23,809 nucleotides of DNA, taken from positions 1-23,809 of IMG/VR virus record IMGVR_UViG_3300013126_000247; one strand, given 5' to 3'. Shown here piece after piece: positions 18,851-23,809 of the stretch. Under the pieces are notes generated by a model, which was given only the letters and a program-made list of their open reading frames with translations, did not search any database and was not told where the DNA came from. Each line of letters starts with the position of its first letter. Position 1 is the stretch's first letter. This DNA comes from a virus. Both the position numbers and the translations under genes were made by a program.

Positions 18851-19427
18851 CCATTATTTCATGACTGGGAACGAGAAGATATCCATAATGCCTGTTAGAA
18901 GGATCGGTAGATATAATTACCGAATTAGCATCAGGATGCATGTAACCATAAGGTACAACAATTGAAGCATTATGTCCAGCTCCAGCTACTCGTACAGGAG
19001 CAGATTCAAGTTGTACAATATTACCTGGTTTTACACTAACCATCTGAGGTGTAGATACTACAACTGCTTTATTAGAATAAGGATATGGAGATTCCATTTC
19101 CATTAATGATCCTACACCACTATTAGTAGGTACTGGTAATACTTGTTTATGAGGAATTAACAATCCATTATCAGTCTTTGATGGTTCAAGTAAAAATACT
19201 CGTACTAATACTTTATTTAAAGGTCGTACAGATGTATACAACTCATCTAATTTAGTAACATTTTCATTATATTTAAAAACAGATTCTAACTGTTCTTGAG
19301 TCATAATCTCATCTTTAATTGAGTTATTACTCATATCGATTTGTTGACTTTTAATATTACCGTCTTGAGCGCGATGTTCATTTAACAAATCTTTCATACT
19401 TGTTTTTGCCTTTGGTTTGTCTTGCAT
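18834..19427 (-). CDS. GroES-like co-chaperonin
   Basis: A 197-residue protein, about twice the length of GroES. Residues 1-62 are a charged helical extension not found in GroES. The GroES-like fold begins at YTSVRPLNKVLVRVF (64-78), equivalent to the 'IRPLHDRVIVKR' first strand, followed by a Gly-containing mobile-loop region (TDNGLLIPHKQV), the strand NKAVVVSTPQ, VKPGNIVQL for 'VKVGDIVIF', and a C-terminal YLLVPSHEIMVVLNA matching 'ILAIVEA'. An insertion of roughly 40 residues (GHNASIVVPYGYMHPDANSV region) suggests an enlarged dome or loop, as in T4 gp31-type proteins that enlarge the GroEL chamber for capsid protein. It probably partners the GroEL-like protein encoded five genes later in the same operon. 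Confidence 0.8.
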   Translation of the reverse strand: MQDKPKAKTSMKDLLNEHRAQDGNIKSQQIDMSNNSIKDEIMTQEQLESVFKYNENVTKLDELYTSVRPLNKVLVRVFLLEPSKTDNGLLIPHKQVLPVPTNSGVGSLMEMESPYPYSNKAVVVSTPQMVSVKPGNIVQLESAPVRVAGAGHNASIVVPYGYMHPDANSVIISTDPSNRHYGYLLVPSHEIMVVLNA

Positions 19428-19713
19428 ATTTGTAGGTGTTAGTTTTTAATTGATTTAAAAATTTAAGATATTCAATATTTTTTTCTGTTCCAACATATTT
19501 TGATTCATACGTAGTATTATGAATACTTCCCAACAATCTTTTAAAATTAATGTAAAACGTAATAAAGTTGTGAATAATAACTCCTCCTTTAGCTTCTAGA
19601 GGATTTGATAAATAATATCTTAACCCGTCATAAAATGATTGAATTATAATCTTAATTTGTTCTTCAGGTAAATCATGTTTTTTGGCAAGTTTTTGTATAA
19701 TATCAGGATTCAT
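19378..19713 (-). CDS. HU/IHF-like protein
   Basis: A 111-residue protein. Residues 4-55 follow the HU/IHF pattern: two helices (IIQKLAKKHDLPEEQIKIII, then FYDGLRYYLSN) then a short strand pair GGVIIHNFITFYI that mirrors the family's 'V.L.GFGTF.V'. Instead of the classic Pro-tipped DNA-clasping arm, the C-terminal half is basic and helical (KYARQTKGKNKYERF). IHF-like genes are known in the structural block of crAss-like phages, which supports the call. It could bend phage DNA during packaging or transcription. It overlaps the co-chaperonin start by 50 bases and the preceding gene by four (ATGA). Confidence 0.55.
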   Translation of the reverse strand: MNPDIIQKLAKKHDLPEEQIKIIIQSFYDGLRYYLSNPLEAKGGVIIHNFITFYINFKRLLGSIHNTTYESKYVGTEKNIEYLKFLNQLKTNTYKYARQTKGKNKYERFVK

Positions 19714-19907
19714 AACATTTCTATTTTAGTTTTTTTAGTAATGATGATTTTCATACCATGCAAATTATCTAAATCTGGAGTTTCTAATTCTCTGGTTAAA
19801 AATCTATAATGTTCCAAATTTATAAATAATAAACTAACAGCTGTATTATACTTTTCATAAAACTTTAATTGCATATCAAGTATAACATCAAGAATTGATA
19901 ATCCCAT
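19710..19907 (-). CDS. Small hypothetical protein, 65 residues
   Basis: A 65-residue protein, MGLSILDVILDMQLKFYEKY, helical to about residue 45 and ending in a Lys-rich strand GMKIIITKKTK. No family is recognised. It overlaps the gene before by 20 bases and the HU/IHF-like gene after by four, so translational coupling is likely and it is a genuine gene of the late operon. Met12 (MQLKFYEKYN) is an alternative start that would remove most of the overlap. Confidence 0.6.
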   Translation of the reverse strand: MGLSILDVILDMQLKFYEKYNTAVSLLFINLEHYRFLTRELETPDLDNLHGMKIIITKKTKIEML

Positions 19908-20298
19908 TTTCTATAATTTTTATTGGTATTACAAATTTAACTTTTTTTCCTGATCTTACATACTTTTGAAATGATTTAAAAGCAGGATTCAAATAATAAC
20001 CTTTATCTTCTTTTACTAAGAAACCTTTTTCACTTAACTGCTTACATTTAGAATATAAATTAGATAACGGTGTATTTGTAGATTGCTCTAATAATTTACC
20101 ATTTTCTTTTTCAAGTATAGATAACTCATTATCTTCCATACTTAAAATAACACTTAATATGTCACAATCTTTATCCGATAATATTGGATTTCTTACATTT
20201 AATAAATAACAGTATAACTTCCAAAAGTCTTTTTCTGTACGTTCATGATATGTATCAACATCAACGTTTAGTTTCTTGTTCAGTAGGTTCAGTTCCAT
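19888..20298 (-). CDS. Winged-helix-like hypothetical protein
   Basis: A 136-residue protein starting MELNLLNKKLNVDVDTYHER. Residues 75-110 (TPLSNLYSKCKQLSEKGFLV then KEDKGYYLNPAF) have the helix-turn-helix plus beta-wing pattern of MarR/phage-type winged-helix DNA-binding domains, preceded by helical segments (30-65). A role as a late transcription regulator or a packaging-associated DNA-binding protein is possible, but the similarity is by pattern only. The gene overlaps the stop of the first late gene by 38 bases and that of the next gene by 20. Confidence 0.55.
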   Translation of the reverse strand: MELNLLNKKLNVDVDTYHERTEKDFWKLYCYLLNVRNPILSDKDCDILSVILSMEDNELSILEKENGKLLEQSTNTPLSNLYSKCKQLSEKGFLVKEDKGYYLNPAFKSFQKYVRSGKKVKFVIPIKIIENGIINS

Positions 20299-20689
20299 TG
20301 TCTTTATTTTTATTTAAATCTTCTTTTTCAGGTTCTTCTTTTTTATGAGGATCATATAAAGAAAAACCTTTTCCTTTTTCCCACTCTACTATTATAGGAT
20401 TTTCTCCTAAACCTGTAAATTTTAATTTCATGCTACGTTGTAATTTAGAGATTGATGATTTGTCACGCAAAGGTATGTAATTATTTTTATTTCGAACTAT
20501 TCCATTTATATCATATAATCTATTACCTATTTTAGTAACTACATGATCACCATCATAATAAGCTATAGCATTTGGATATAATGAATGCAATATAGTAAAC
20601 ATATTATAACAACTACCTTTAGTAAATATATCTACCATTGCTGGATGACTGTTACGAATTAAACTTATTCGATGTAAAATTTCATTCAT
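20261..20689 (-). CDS. Possible cysteine-peptidase-like protein, first late gene
   Basis: A 142-residue protein and the first leftward gene after the divergent region. The core (20-65) reads GSCYNMFTILHSLYPNAIAY, then DGDHVVTKIGNRLYDINGIV: Cys27 at a helix start, His49 before a strand and Asp60 in the next strand, in the order Cys-His-Asp used by papain-fold and NlpC/P60-fold enzymes. Similar short 'GxC...HV...YYDxxG' proteins are common and uncharacterised in Bacteroidota phages. The last 30 residues are a Glu/Lys-rich disordered tail. There is no SD sequence before the ATG, only an AT-rich leader. Enzyme activity is an inference from the residue order. Confidence 0.6.
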   Translation of the reverse strand: MNEILHRISLIRNSHPAMVDIFTKGSCYNMFTILHSLYPNAIAYYDGDHVVTKIGNRLYDINGIVRNKNNYIPLRDKSSISKLQRSMKLKFTGLGENPIIVEWEKGKGFSLYDPHKKEEPEKEDLNKNKDNGTEPTEQETKR

Positions 20690-20719
20690 ATTAAACTATA
20701 TTGTATTTTAGATATACCT

Positions 20720-20936
20720 CTCCCTATGCCCGTTAATTGTCTTAACCGGAGAATCAATATACGTTCTTCACGTAACTGACATCTTACTTAAAGTTTTCCT
20801 TGTAGCCAGTGCATTTACAAACCTCGATGAATTACCAGTCTTTATACCTTTTCGGTTATTGGTGATTCTGGAACCAAGCCTACTAACTTCGGCTCACCCT
20901 CTAATTCATCTCAACTACAAGCTTATATACTTTAAG
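20720..20936. ncRNA. Candidate structured RNA with three nested long-range helices
   Basis: Three perfect helices are nested: 20787-20794 with 20929-20936 (8 pairs), 20799-20805 with 20915-20921 (7), and 20826-20834 with 20902-20910 (9). Within the innermost lies an ACC/GGT stem closing a GAAAA loop when read on the minus strand. To the left, TACGT/ACGTA (20760-20774) and GTTAA/TTAAC (20732-20746) form local hairpins. No reading frame spans the region. The extent and nesting suggest a folded RNA such as an intron-domain remnant, a riboregulator or a large phage RNA; I match it to no known family. Pairing alone does not give the strand, though the minus strand would place it in the leader of the late operon. 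Confidence 0.5.
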
Positions 20937-21097
20937 CATTTTTGCAATTGGCGGGGACACCTCGGAATTATGTTGACTATTATTTCAAGTCTATCCCTAC
21001 TACCCACCGTCTGATCCAGGCCCTGTTCTCTCATGGTTATGAGTTGCAACCGGATGATTTGATTTATGAGATCAAATTGCGGTACAAAGATAAGTAA
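20936..21097 (+). pseudogene. Start-less C-terminal coding fragment
   Basis: A 53-codon plus-strand frame beginning right after an in-frame TAA at 20933-20935 and ending at TAA 21095-21097. It reads AFLQLAGTPRNYVDYYFKSI, then PTTHRLIQALFSHGYELQ, then PDDLIYEIKLRYKDK. Composition and GC-rich codons (CTG, CAG, GCC, ACC) look like a real protein end, unlike the AT-rich surroundings, but there is no ATG in frame. It is probably the 3' remnant of a gene disrupted at about 20936, or an exon after an intron-like element. Family not recognised. A TTG start at 20942 cannot be excluded. Confidence 0.45.
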
Positions 21098-21406
21098 AAA
21101 AAAATAACTTGAAGAACCGATAATAGTGGTTTTGAAAAAAAACCTTATTTTATAACGGATAACGCAAAAAGAAAATTTAAATATTTTTTTATAAATTTAG
21201 TTTTTGTATTTTATATAAAAAGATGCCCCCCGGAGTCTTTTTTTTAAGTTGACTCCCCCCCCTATTTTTTGTGAGGATTATAGGTGTTTGGGTATCCCAG
21301 ACCCCACCCCCCACTAAATTATAGCTGGGGAAGGTCCCCTGGCGTTATTTTTCATTCTCTTCTAACTTTTTTTAACCCACCGCTCTTGTCCATTAGCGGT
21401 ATATAA
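21098..21406. other. Divergent intergenic region with GC-rich hairpins and C-tracts
   Basis: No gene is seen. The left part (21098-21220) is very AT-rich with runs of A and T and a GGTTTT/AAAACC stem. It is followed by unusual GC islands: six C at 21226-21231, GGAGTC/GACTCC (21232-21237 with 21251-21256), eight C at 21255-21262, TGGG/CCCA (21289-21299) and GGGGA/TCCCC (21327-21339). A TATATAA box-like string lies directly before the ATG at 21407. The arrangement between divergent gene blocks suits promoters or a replication origin, but I see no clear Bacteroidota -33/-7 promoter or iterons. Confidence 0.4.
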
Positions 21407-21994
21407 ATGAAAGACTATTGGTTCATGGAAAACCATTTTGTTGTTGTTGCTCTGAGTGGTGAGCATATGCTCGTAACACCTCAGTCTGTCAACCATTCTA
21501 GGTTTGGCATGTACGCAGAAGTGTGTACGCAGGGGTTGGTTTGTCCATCCCTATTCTCAGTTGTCGACATGGGTTATCCCATGGACGATGCTGAGTGGCA
21601 GACTCAAGCAGAGATTGAGACAACATCTTGGGGCCAAACCCTCGAGACGTCTCAATCTTTTCTCTTTGAGAGTATGCCTTTTGGGCCTGTTTCAATTGGT
21701 ACATACCCCAATGGGGAAAAGTACCAGTACAGGATCACTGCGCCACTTACTCACGAACATGTGGGTATGTTGCTGGGCATTGACAGTTCTTCCCGAAGGG
21801 TTTGGGAGGGTCAATTGTCTATTGCCTTATCCGTTTTGGCTTCTCAGCGGGCGTTTCGGCATTGGAATCCGTATCTGAAAGATTTGCAACTTCCGTCTGT
21901 TGCGGAAGTTGCGGGTCATTGGCCCGATTGCTGGACTGATGAAGCTGCTAATACATTTGTAGCTAAAAAGCTACAGATTGTTATCAGAGATTGA
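21407..21994 (+). CDS. Hypothetical protein, 195 residues, first rightward gene
   Basis: A 195-residue soluble protein starting MKDYWFMENHFVVVALSGEH. It has no membrane segment or signal peptide. A strand-rich first half (FVVVALSGEHMLVTP; VGYPMDDAEW-like turn) is followed by YQYRITAPLTHEHVGMLLGI near 107-125 and a helical, Trp-rich end (WPDCWTDEAANTFVAKKL). I recognise no family. ATG at 21425 (Met7) is an alternative start. Codons are distinctly more GC-rich than in the late genes, suggesting a different origin or expression class. Its TGA stop is the first triplet of the 255-bp structured repeat. As the first gene of the rightward block it may be an early host-takeover protein, which is inference. 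Confidence 0.65.
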   Translation: MKDYWFMENHFVVVALSGEHMLVTPQSVNHSRFGMYAEVCTQGLVCPSLFSVVDMGYPMDDAEWQTQAEIETTSWGQTLETSQSFLFESMPFGPVSIGTYPNGEKYQYRITAPLTHEHVGMLLGIDSSSRRVWEGQLSIALSVLASQRAFRHWNPYLKDLQLPSVAEVAGHWPDCWTDEAANTFVAKKLQIVIRD

Positions 21995-22246
21995 AGGAAT
22001 ACCAGTTACACTTCTGGTTTATCAAAAAGTGTTATTAATTGTAATATAACTGTGTAAATATGCTGTTCCAGAAATACAGCTATTACAATTAACTTTAATT
22101 CCATTAGTTGTAATTACAACTACACTACTAGCTTCAGCCTATTGAAGAGTATTACATAACAACAGAGTTTATGTAATATAAGTGTAAACTATGTAGCAGT
22201 ACATAGAAATAGGACATTTATGAATATGACTACTCAATAGGGTCGA
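21992..22246 (+). repeat. Structured direct repeat, copy 1 (255 bp)
   Basis: This copy matches 23558-23809 except for one T/A change and one extra CTA triplet. It begins with the TGA stop of the preceding gene and is built from inverted repeats: ACCAG/CTGGT (22001-22018); a 12-pair stem 22035-22046 with 22081-22092 enclosing GCTGT/ACAGC; an 18-bp perfect palindrome TAGTTGTAATTACAACTA (22105-22122); a 10-pair stem 22150-22159 with 22169-22178; CTATGTA/TACATAG (22189-22206); and the 5' arm GACTACTC (22228-22235). There is no coding frame of note. It could be a transcribed RNA, a terminator-processor, or a recombination or replication site. Confidence 0.9.
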
Positions 22247-22294
22247 AATTCAACCTGCAGTAAAACCAGTTATGCTGGCAGGGCGAGAGTAGTC
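22228..22294 (+). ncRNA. Stem-closed RNA-like domain upstream of the 60-residue gene
   Basis: GACTACTC (22228-22235) pairs perfectly with GAGTAGTC (22287-22294). Inside, CCTG (22254-22257) pairs with CAGG (22279-22282) and directly stacks on CCAG/CTGG (22266-22278), leaving unpaired stretches of 18 and 8 bases. It starts inside repeat copy 1 and ends 31 bases before the ATG at 22326, a position that would suit a 5'-leader regulator. It matches no riboswitch or ribozyme consensus I know. Confidence 0.45.
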
Positions 22295-22325
22295 AATAAA
22301 AATTCACTTTCAAATTCTATTCAAC

Positions 22326-22508
22326 ATGAAAAACACAATACTCCAGCACTCAGGCTGGTATTCAAGCAGCTTCTCTTCAGACTCCGAAGGCGTCCAATAC
22401 GTAGTCATGCACTACATAAGACCAGCCGAAGAAGGTATAGACGCCCCAGAAGGGGCTTGGTTTCATAAAGCCGGCGAAGACGTCGGTGAAACCGTTGTAC
22501 ATTATTAA
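22326..22508 (+). CDS. Small acidic hypothetical protein, 60 residues
   Basis: A 60-residue acidic protein, MKNTILQHSGWYSSSFSSDS, then EGVQYVVMHYIRPAEEGIDA and PEGAWFHKAGEDVGETVVHY. It is a plausible compact beta protein rich in aromatic and acidic residues, of the kind seen among phage early and inhibitor-type proteins, but I recognise no family. It is flanked on both sides by structured elements: a stem-closed domain ends 31 bases before the start, and a three-way junction begins one base after the stop codon. It has no clear SD sequence. Coding is supported by codon use and isolation, not by homology. Confidence 0.55.
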   Translation: MKNTILQHSGWYSSSFSSDSEGVQYVVMHYIRPAEEGIDAPEGAWFHKAGEDVGETVVHY

Positions 22509-22509
22509 G

Positions 22510-22573
22510 ACAGTATTTGTTCCCTACACAGGGCGTAGGGCTAAGTAGGTGGGCTGCACTTAGCAAATACTGT
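22510..22573 (+). ncRNA. Perfect three-way-junction element
   Basis: ACAGTATTTG (22510-22519) pairs with CAAATACTGT (22564-22573), ten perfect pairs. Enclosed are CCCTAC/GTAGGG (22522-22527 with 22535-22540; 7-base loop) and CTAAGT/ACTTAG (22541-22546 with 22558-22563; 11-base loop). The only unpaired junction bases are TT at 22520-22521. All 22 pairs are Watson-Crick. It starts one base after the stop of the 60-residue gene. The compact junction resembles a ligand-binding or ribozyme-like RNA or a processing signal; no known class fits. Confidence 0.6.
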
Positions 22574-22577
22574 AAAT

Positions 22578-22604
22578 AGTAACCAGAGAAAACTGGTGGT
22601 TACT
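22578..22604 (+). other. Hairpin after the three-way junction
   Basis: AGTAACC (22578-22584) pairs with GGTTACT (22598-22604); an alternative inner pairing CCAG/CTGG (22583-22596) is possible. No T run follows on the plus strand, so it is not a standard terminator. Confidence 0.4.
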
Positions 22605-22833
22605 AAAATAAAACCGTGCTTGGCCATGATTTAATCTGCTCAAGTTCCCAGATAAGCGGTTCTAAATAAAAAATGTTTAGACAATTAAGGCGTGAAAATC
22701 GTGCGTTAATCAATTGATTAGGTTTGTCAAAACAAAGTTGCAGAATCTTTGATAAAATCTGCTGTTGTGTTATCGGATTACCGGATATCACAATGTATGA
22801 CACAGGTAAAATCCCGATTTCTTCGTCGGTCAT
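22603..22833 (-). CDS. Doubtful minus-strand frame in the spacer
   Basis: A 76-codon frame read from Met at 22833 (MTDEEIGILPVSYIVISGNP, then ITQQQILSKILQLCFDKPNQ) that occupies the otherwise empty spacer before the gene at 22874. The residue mix is protein-like, but it opposes all neighbouring genes, has no SD sequence, and its last codon overlaps a hairpin arm. A longer version starting at 22899 would overlap the plus-strand gene. It may be a remnant of a transferred gene or chance; no family is recognised. Confidence 0.2.
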   Translation of the reverse strand: MTDEEIGILPVSYIVISGNPITQQQILSKILQLCFDKPNQLINARFSRLNCLNIFYLEPLIWELEQIKSWPSTVLF

Positions 22834-22873
22834 ACGCAGTCTATCAAACTGCCTTGTAAAGAAGGTTAACAAA

Positions 22874-23560
22874 ATGAAAAATGCAGTAATAATCGACAAC
22901 CCAAGTTTGAAAATCGAAGTTGATTTTAACTACAACAAAGTAATCTACGATATCAAAGGCGGAGCTAAGGGCTACAACTTTGACGTAGCAAACCTACCTG
23001 CAGTAGTGCAGGAATTCCTAAAAAGCAAAAGAGGGGCTAATGCGTGCCACAGACACGCTTCGGCAAGGAAGCTGCGCAATTTTGTCGCTTCTCAATTTTC
23101 CCACATGATTGCGGTTCAGCAGCAGGAAGCAATTCACCAGCGGCAACTTGAAAAAGAGCTGGAAAAAGAAAGGGAACAAAACCAGATCAAGGAAAACGTG
23201 GAGAAATTCTTTCTTCGACCTACTCTTGAGCACTGGGACAATATGGTGCCTAGCGTACAGGCAGGTATTCTCCCCCTCGTTACTCCTACTGGTGGATGGT
23301 CAGCACCACTCTTTATGGGTGAGTGCAAAACAGCTTTAAACCGCCTTACAGCCTGTAAAAAGTCTTTGGACGAAAAAATAAAAGAGTACCAAAAATTCGC
23401 ACCGGTGAACCTTATCCAAGGTTACAATAACGTGGGCTACACGAAAGCGTGGCTGCACAACACCGAAATCCGGCTATTGATTCCCGAATGTTTGTTAGAC
23501 TTTGATCAAACAGTCGAGAGACTAGAAGCCAGAATCTCTTATCTTGAGAGCCTGGCCTGA
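22874..23560 (+). CDS. Hypothetical coiled-coil protein, 228 residues
   Basis: A 228-residue protein. I chose ATG at 22874 (MKNAVIIDNPSLKIEVDFNY) over the upstream in-frame ATG at 22724 because it follows an AAGAAGG SD-like string at good distance and the upstream 50 codons look non-coding (Cys/Ser/Ile-rich). Residues 1-40 are a beta-type domain (IEVDFNYNKVIYDIKGGAKG), 55-75 are basic (KSKRGANACHRHASARKL), and 85-120 form a strong Gln/Glu/Lys coiled coil (QRQLEKELEKEREQNQIKEN). The C-terminal half is helical, with a last coiled-coil-like stretch DQTVERLEARISYLESLA. No family is recognised. GC-rich codons match the other rightward genes. Its TGA stop is the first triplet of repeat copy 2. Confidence 0.65.
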   Translation: MKNAVIIDNPSLKIEVDFNYNKVIYDIKGGAKGYNFDVANLPAVVQEFLKSKRGANACHRHASARKLRNFVASQFSHMIAVQQQEAIHQRQLEKELEKEREQNQIKENVEKFFLRPTLEHWDNMVPSVQAGILPLVTPTGGWSAPLFMGECKTALNRLTACKKSLDEKIKEYQKFAPVNLIQGYNNVGYTKAWLHNTEIRLLIPECLLDFDQTVERLEARISYLESLA

Positions 23561-23809
23561 AGGAATACCAGTTACACTTCTGGTTTAACAAAAAGTGTTA
23601 TTAATTGTAATATAACTGTGTAAATATGCTGTTCCAGAAATACAGCTATTACAATTAACTTTAATTCCATTAGTTGTAATTACAACTACACTAGCTTCAG
23701 CCTATTGAAGAGTATTACATAACAACAGAGTTTATGTAATATAAGTGTAAACTATGTAGCAGTACATAGAAATAGGACATTTATGAATATGACTACTCAA
23801 TAGGGTCGA
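23558..23809 (+). repeat. Structured direct repeat, copy 2, running to the window end
   Basis: These 252 bases are the same as 21992-22246 apart from one base change (TTTAAC for TTTATC near its base 33) and loss of one CTA triplet. They carry the same set of hairpins and the 18-bp palindrome. It too begins at the TGA stop codon of the gene before it, although the bases upstream of that TGA are unrelated between copies. The window stops just after GGGTCGA, so the partner of the GACTACTC arm lies outside. Confidence 0.9.

Noticed and set aside
20826-20910. GAGCC...GGTTC on the minus strand resembling group II intron domain V
   Set aside because: The enclosed segment is too short and lacks the GAAA-capped upper stem, so the resemblance does not meet the domain V consensus.
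20816-20932. Plus-strand open stretch reading ...VIGDSGTKPTNFGSPSNSSQ...
   Set aside because: It has no start codon, ends at TAA 20933-20935 and lies entirely within paired RNA-like sequence, so it is best explained as a by-product of that structure.
22236-22250. GGGTCGAAATTC as a tRNA T-loop
   Set aside because: No matching T-stem, anticodon arm or acceptor stem; the flanking stem does not fit a cloverleaf.
22583-22592. ACCAGAGAAA string identical to part of the hairpin ribozyme loop B
   Set aside because: The rest of the ribozyme (AGAA loop A partner and GUAxxUUAC strand) is absent and the string is paired in a simple hairpin.
22724-22873. Upstream in-frame extension of the 228-residue gene from ATG at 22724
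   Set aside because: Residue content is unlike a protein N-terminus and the ATG at 22874 has the better SD-like sequence.

Overview
The window looks like part of a tailed double-stranded DNA phage (Caudoviricetes) of a Bacteroidota host. The evidence is a minus-strand late gene block with recognisable large terminase, portal, major capsid, adaptor-like and tail-fibre proteins; very AT-rich genes with almost no Shine-Dalgarno sequences; and fibre repeats of a type common in phages of Bacteroidota. The long portal with a Gln/Glu-rich coiled-coil tail, an HU/IHF-like protein beside the terminase, and the order terminase - portal - scaffold-like - capsid - adaptor-like are reminiscent of crAss-like phages (Crassvirales). 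That affiliation is an inference and was not tested by any search.

Region 1 (1-20689, minus strand, read right to left) is a tightly packed late operon. In transcription order it holds: a possible cysteine-peptidase-like protein, a winged-helix-like protein, a 65-residue protein, an HU/IHF-like protein, a GroES-like co-chaperonin, two small conserved-type proteins, an M15-type peptidoglycan peptidase, a protein just before the terminase, the large terminase, a divergent GroEL-like chaperonin, portal, scaffold-like acidic protein, major capsid protein with its own strong terminator, a structural-type protein, an adaptor-like protein, an abundant-type virion protein with its own strong terminator, and a giant tail-fibre gene of more than 1548 codons that runs off the left edge. 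Terminase, portal, scaffold and capsid would build and fill the head. The GroEL/GroES pair probably helps fold capsid or fibre proteins, and the M15 peptidase would cut cell wall.

Region 2 (20690-21406) is the divergent intergenic region between leftward and rightward genes. It holds a likely structured RNA with three nested long-range perfect helices (20720-20936), an orphan start-less coding fragment on the plus strand (20936-21097) that begins exactly where the outer helix ends, and an AT-rich stretch punctuated by GC-rich hairpins and C-tracts that could hold promoters or an origin.

Region 3 (21407-23809, plus strand) carries three genes of unrecognised function with visibly higher GC than the late genes. 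They are separated by elaborate structured spacers. A 252-255 bp element made almost wholly of inverted repeats occurs twice, starting each time exactly at the TGA stop codon of the preceding gene, and the window ends inside the second copy. The middle small gene is followed by a different, perfectly paired three-way-junction element. These structured elements, one after each plus-strand gene, are the most unusual signal in the window.
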